A stretch of DNA of 7,931 nt, from positions 1 to 7,931 of the forward strand of contig MWEV01000125.1 in assembly GCA_002071245.1 (NCBI GenBank). The letters run 5' to 3'. The position numbers and the translations under genes were made by a program. Below the pieces are notes generated by a model, which was not told the origin of the DNA, ran no database searches, and saw only the letters and a list, made by a program, of their open reading frames with translations. Source of the DNA: Deltaproteobacteria bacterium ADurb.Bin026. GTDB taxonomy: Bacteria > Desulfobacterota > Syntrophorhabdia > Syntrophorhabdales > Syntrophorhabdaceae. Numbering within the stretch: the first letter of the stretch is position 1; each line of letters begins with the position of its first letter. Below, piece by piece: positions 6,037 through 7,931 of the stretch.

Positions 6037-6216
6037 ATGGGCGAAACAGATTACATAAAGCTATATCCGAAGGCTAAAAAGGCTGCAAACGCAATAAAAA
6101 CATTGTCCACCATTATTGTGTTCGGTGTGCCTCTGGTAGTCGGGGTTGCTGTACTGACTTGTTACGGGGCATGCAAAACGTACAAAAGAATATTCAAAAA
6201 TAAGAATTCGCATTGA
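6037..6216 (+). CDS. 59-aa single-pass membrane protein, unknown function
   Basis: This small gene has a basic N-terminal part (KLYPKAKKAANAIK, 8-21), one hydrophobic helix (~23-44) and a basic tail (KTYKRIFKNKNSH, 47-59). Cys42 and Cys46 lie at the end of the helix. It is a plausible inner-membrane protein; orientation is unclear because both flanks are basic. I do not recognise a family. Support comes from the promoter just upstream and from tight coupling: its TGA (6214-6216) overlaps the TTG start (6213) of the exported-protein gene. It lacks a recognisable SD, which fits the predicted near-leaderless transcript. The pair probably works together at the cell envelope. The ATG is the first in frame after the -10. 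Confidence 0.6.
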   Translation: MGETDYIKLYPKAKKAANAIKTLSTIIVFGVPLVVGVAVLTCYGACKTYKRIFKNKNSH

Positions 6217-6653
6217 AACTATTGTCGATAATATTTATCATGCCTTTATTGCTTTCGTTTTTTTCAGCAGGCGTGTGCGTAGCAGAGACAGGCTATTTAA
6301 CAGTAGAGAACAATTCAAGGGATGTTGTAAAGGTTGTAATAAACTGGAAAGATCGAAAAGGCATGGCTGTTTTAACTCCTGGGGCAAGAAGCTTTCTGAC
6401 GGCTCAAAAGACAACTTTTGAAATGATTGATATATACAGGATAGTTAATTCTGCGGAAACCCTCATCGGGAATTATGCTGCCCCAGCAGATTGTGACGAT
6501 GTGTGCTATATCGATGTGACGATTACCGAAAGCGGTGTTCACATAGATTGTTCGAGATATGCTACTGGGCATACAGTTTTTCTATCCACCAGAAGTTTGG
6601 GGCACACAAAGGAAGATGTCCATAACATAACTGATATTGTCAAACGTAATTAA
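6213..6653 (+). CDS. 146-aa exported protein of unknown function
   Basis: The N-terminus has a Sec signal peptide: Lys2, a hydrophobic core LLSIIFIMPLLLSFFSAG, and a likely signal peptidase I site after VCVA (Ala24). Cys22 is not in a proper lipobox (AGVC), so a lipoprotein is unlikely. The mature part of about 122 residues looks beta-rich (YLTVENNSRDVVKVVINW near its start). It has three cysteines, two in DCDDVC and one in HIDC, that could form a disulfide in the periplasm. I do not recognise a family. The TTG start at 6213 gives a complete signal peptide. Starting at ATG 6240 would lose the basic residue and part of the core, and has no SD. The TTGA overlap with the 59-aa gene implies translational coupling. 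Confidence 0.75.
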   Translation: MKLLSIIFIMPLLLSFFSAGVCVAETGYLTVENNSRDVVKVVINWKDRKGMAVLTPGARSFLTAQKTTFEMIDIYRIVNSAETLIGNYAAPADCDDVCYIDVTITESGVHIDCSRYATGHTVFLSTRSLGHTKEDVHNITDIVKRN

Positions 6654-6698
6654 ATCGATATGTGCTATCCTGACATTGCAGCAAAAGGAGAAAGATAA

Positions 6699-6726
6699 AA
6701 TTCTTCTTTTACCTTTGAGAAGAATT
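6699..6726 (+). other. 9-bp hairpin in the leader region of purL
   Basis: AATTCTTCT (6699-6707) and AGAAGAATT (6718-6726) are perfect complements around a 10-base loop, extendable by one G-U pair. No U-tract follows, so a terminator is unlikely. It lies 79 bases upstream of the purL start and could be a dyad operator or an mRNA stem. I see no PurR-box or purine-riboswitch core in this gap (6654-6804). Confidence 0.4.
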
Positions 6727-6804
6727 ATGCAATATTACAGTAACCCGAAATTATGTTTGTTTTAGCAGGTGAGGCAAGACAGAAAACTTAAAAGGATGGG
6801 AAAG

Positions 6805-7931
6805 ATGCTACACCTTTTTTTAAAAAGAGATGTGAATTTTGAATATTGCTTTAATATAGAGACCTCAGAACCTCTTAACGAAAAAGAGCTTTTAATGTTG
6901 AAGCAGATTTTAACTGATGGCTTTATCGTTAAGGGTGTTTTAGAAAAATCAATGCATTATGGTGCAGATAGTGTTGTGGAACTTGGCCCCAGAATGAATT
7001 TTGCCACTGCCTATTCTACCAATATCGTTTCCATTTGCAATACGTGCGGTCTTGAAAAGGTGACACGCATAGAAAGATCAAGGCGGTATGTGCTTGATGA
7101 AGGGGTAGACAGGGAAGGCTTTATACGGAAAAATCATGACCGAATGACCGAGTGTCTATATGACAGCCCTCTGACAATGTTTGAAACAGGGATAATTCCA
7201 GAGGCGGTTTATGATATCCCTATGAAGGAAAAGGGGCCCGATGCATTACTGGATGTGCCAGGACTTGCAATGGATGAGTGGGACAGGAATCTATATTACG
7301 ATTACTTTGTTAAGCATGAAGGTAGAAACCCAACAATAGTTGAAATAAGGGATTTGGACAATGCGAACAGCGAACATTCACGCCACGGATATTTTAAAGG
7401 CAAACAGATTATAGATGGTTCCTTCATGCCTGATACGCTTATGGATATTGTGAAATCAACATTGGAGACGAATCCATCAAATAGTGTGATTGCATTTAAA
7501 GATAATTCGAGCGGTATCAAAGGGTACGATTGTTGGACAATCTTACCTGAAAGACCAGGTAGGCCGTCGCCTTTCAGAAAAAATAAGGTTTGTTATCACA
7601 TCATTTTTACTGCTGAGACACATAATTTTCCAACAGGTGTTGCACCTTTTCCTGGCGCTGAAACAGGCACAGGCGGAAGGATACGTGATGTCCAGGCAAC
7701 CGGTAGGGGAGGGTTTGTGATTGCAGGGACAGCAGGTTATTGTACAGGGAATCTGCTTATCCCGGGCTATGAACTCCCATGGGAAAATAAATCATTTACA
7801 TATCCATCCAGCCTTGCTTCATCGCTCGATATGGAGATAAAGGCAAGCGATGGTGCGAGTGACTATGGGAATAAATTCGGAGAGCCGATTGTTGCCGGTT
7901 TTACAAGGTCGTTTGACCAGAAGCTACCCAC
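6805..7931 (+). CDS. purL: Phosphoribosylformylglycinamidine synthase, large single-chain form (partial)
   Basis: FGAM synthase performs the fourth step of purine synthesis: FGAR + glutamine + ATP to FGAM + glutamate + ADP + Pi. The window holds the first 375 codons of what should be about 1,250-1,300. A PurS-like N-terminal domain is followed by the first synthase domain. Visible motifs are GPRMNFATAYSTNIVS (61-76), HDRMTE (111-116), NSEHSRH (188-194), FTAETHNFPTGVAPFPGA (268-285), TGTGGRIRDVQATGRG (287-302) and GASDYGNKFGEP (350-361). The missing C-terminal part should hold the second synthase half and the glutaminase. The wording of these motifs is closer to animal PFAS than to E. coli PurL; SRH replaces CRH. 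ATG 6805 is preferred because AAAGGA (6791-6796) lies 8 bases upstream; ATG 6796 overlaps that SD. It is separate in function from the genes before it. Confidence 0.93.
   Translation, partial: MLHLFLKRDVNFEYCFNIETSEPLNEKELLMLKQILTDGFIVKGVLEKSMHYGADSVVELGPRMNFATAYSTNIVSICNTCGLEKVTRIERSRRYVLDEGVDREGFIRKNHDRMTECLYDSPLTMFETGIIPEAVYDIPMKEKGPDALLDVPGLAMDEWDRNLYYDYFVKHEGRNPTIVEIRDLDNANSEHSRHGYFKGKQIIDGSFMPDTLMDIVKSTLETNPSNSVIAFKDNSSGIKGYDCWTILPERPGRPSPFRKNKVCYHIIFTAETHNFPTGVAPFPGAETGTGGRIRDVQATGRGGFVIAGTAGYCTGNLLIPGYELPWENKSFTYPSSLASSLDMEIKASDGASDYGNKFGEPIVAGFTRSFDQKLP

Noticed and set aside
6264..6281. Lipobox in the exported protein (AGVC, Cys22)
   Set aside because: Val at -1 is not accepted by signal peptidase II, while VCVA gives a reasonable signal peptidase I site two residues later.
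6727..6765. 12-codon mini-ORF in the purL leader, as a leader peptide
   Set aside because: Only a weak GAGAAG precedes it, its codons show no regulatory pattern, and nothing suggests attenuation.

Overview
The window reads as chromosomal DNA of moderate-to-low GC from an anaerobic, Desulfobacterota/Syntrophobacterota-like bacterium. This is an inference from gene content: an anaerobic-type benzoate-CoA ligase, a sigma-54 two-component system beside it, and many AT-rich spacers. No rRNA, tRNA, CRISPR array or mobile element was seen, and no gap between genes exceeds 300 bases.

Region 1 (1-5076) is an aromatic-acid activation and control module. A textbook -24/-12 sigma-54 promoter (174-188) precedes a benzoate-CoA ligase family gene (238-1758). 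Next come a soluble PAS histidine kinase (1830-3338) and an NtrC-type response regulator (3335-4747) that overlap by 4 bases. The regulator has a complete receiver, a GAFTGA-containing AAA+ domain and a Fis-type HTH, so it should activate sigma-54 promoters. The arrangement matches what I recall of the Geobacter metallireducens bamY ligase, controlled by the BamVW system and a sigma-54 promoter. The most interesting point is a second sigma-54 promoter (4842-4857) just after the regulator gene. It lies in front of a strongly SD-preceded 55-codon gene (4909-5076) that I do not recognise. The two-component genes are therefore flanked by two sigma-54 outputs: the ligase and an uncharacterised small Cys/His-containing protein.

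Region 2 (5088-6653) has a cytoplasmic seven-TPR protein on the minus strand (5088-5861). A divergent pair follows on the plus strand: a 59-aa single-TM protein (6037-6216) and a 146-aa exported protein (6213-6653), joined by a TTGA overlap. The pair has a strong sigma-70-like promoter whose start would leave almost no leader, with a perfect dyad between its -35 and -10.

Region 3 (6654-7931) has a short spacer with a 9-bp hairpin, then the first ~375 residues of a large single-chain FGAM synthase (PurL), cut by the window end. The sequence resembles the animal form (NSEHSRH, AETHNFPTG, GASDYGNKFGEP) more than E. coli PurL.

All family calls come from reading motifs by eye. No searches, alignments or folding were run, and the literature parallels are from memory.
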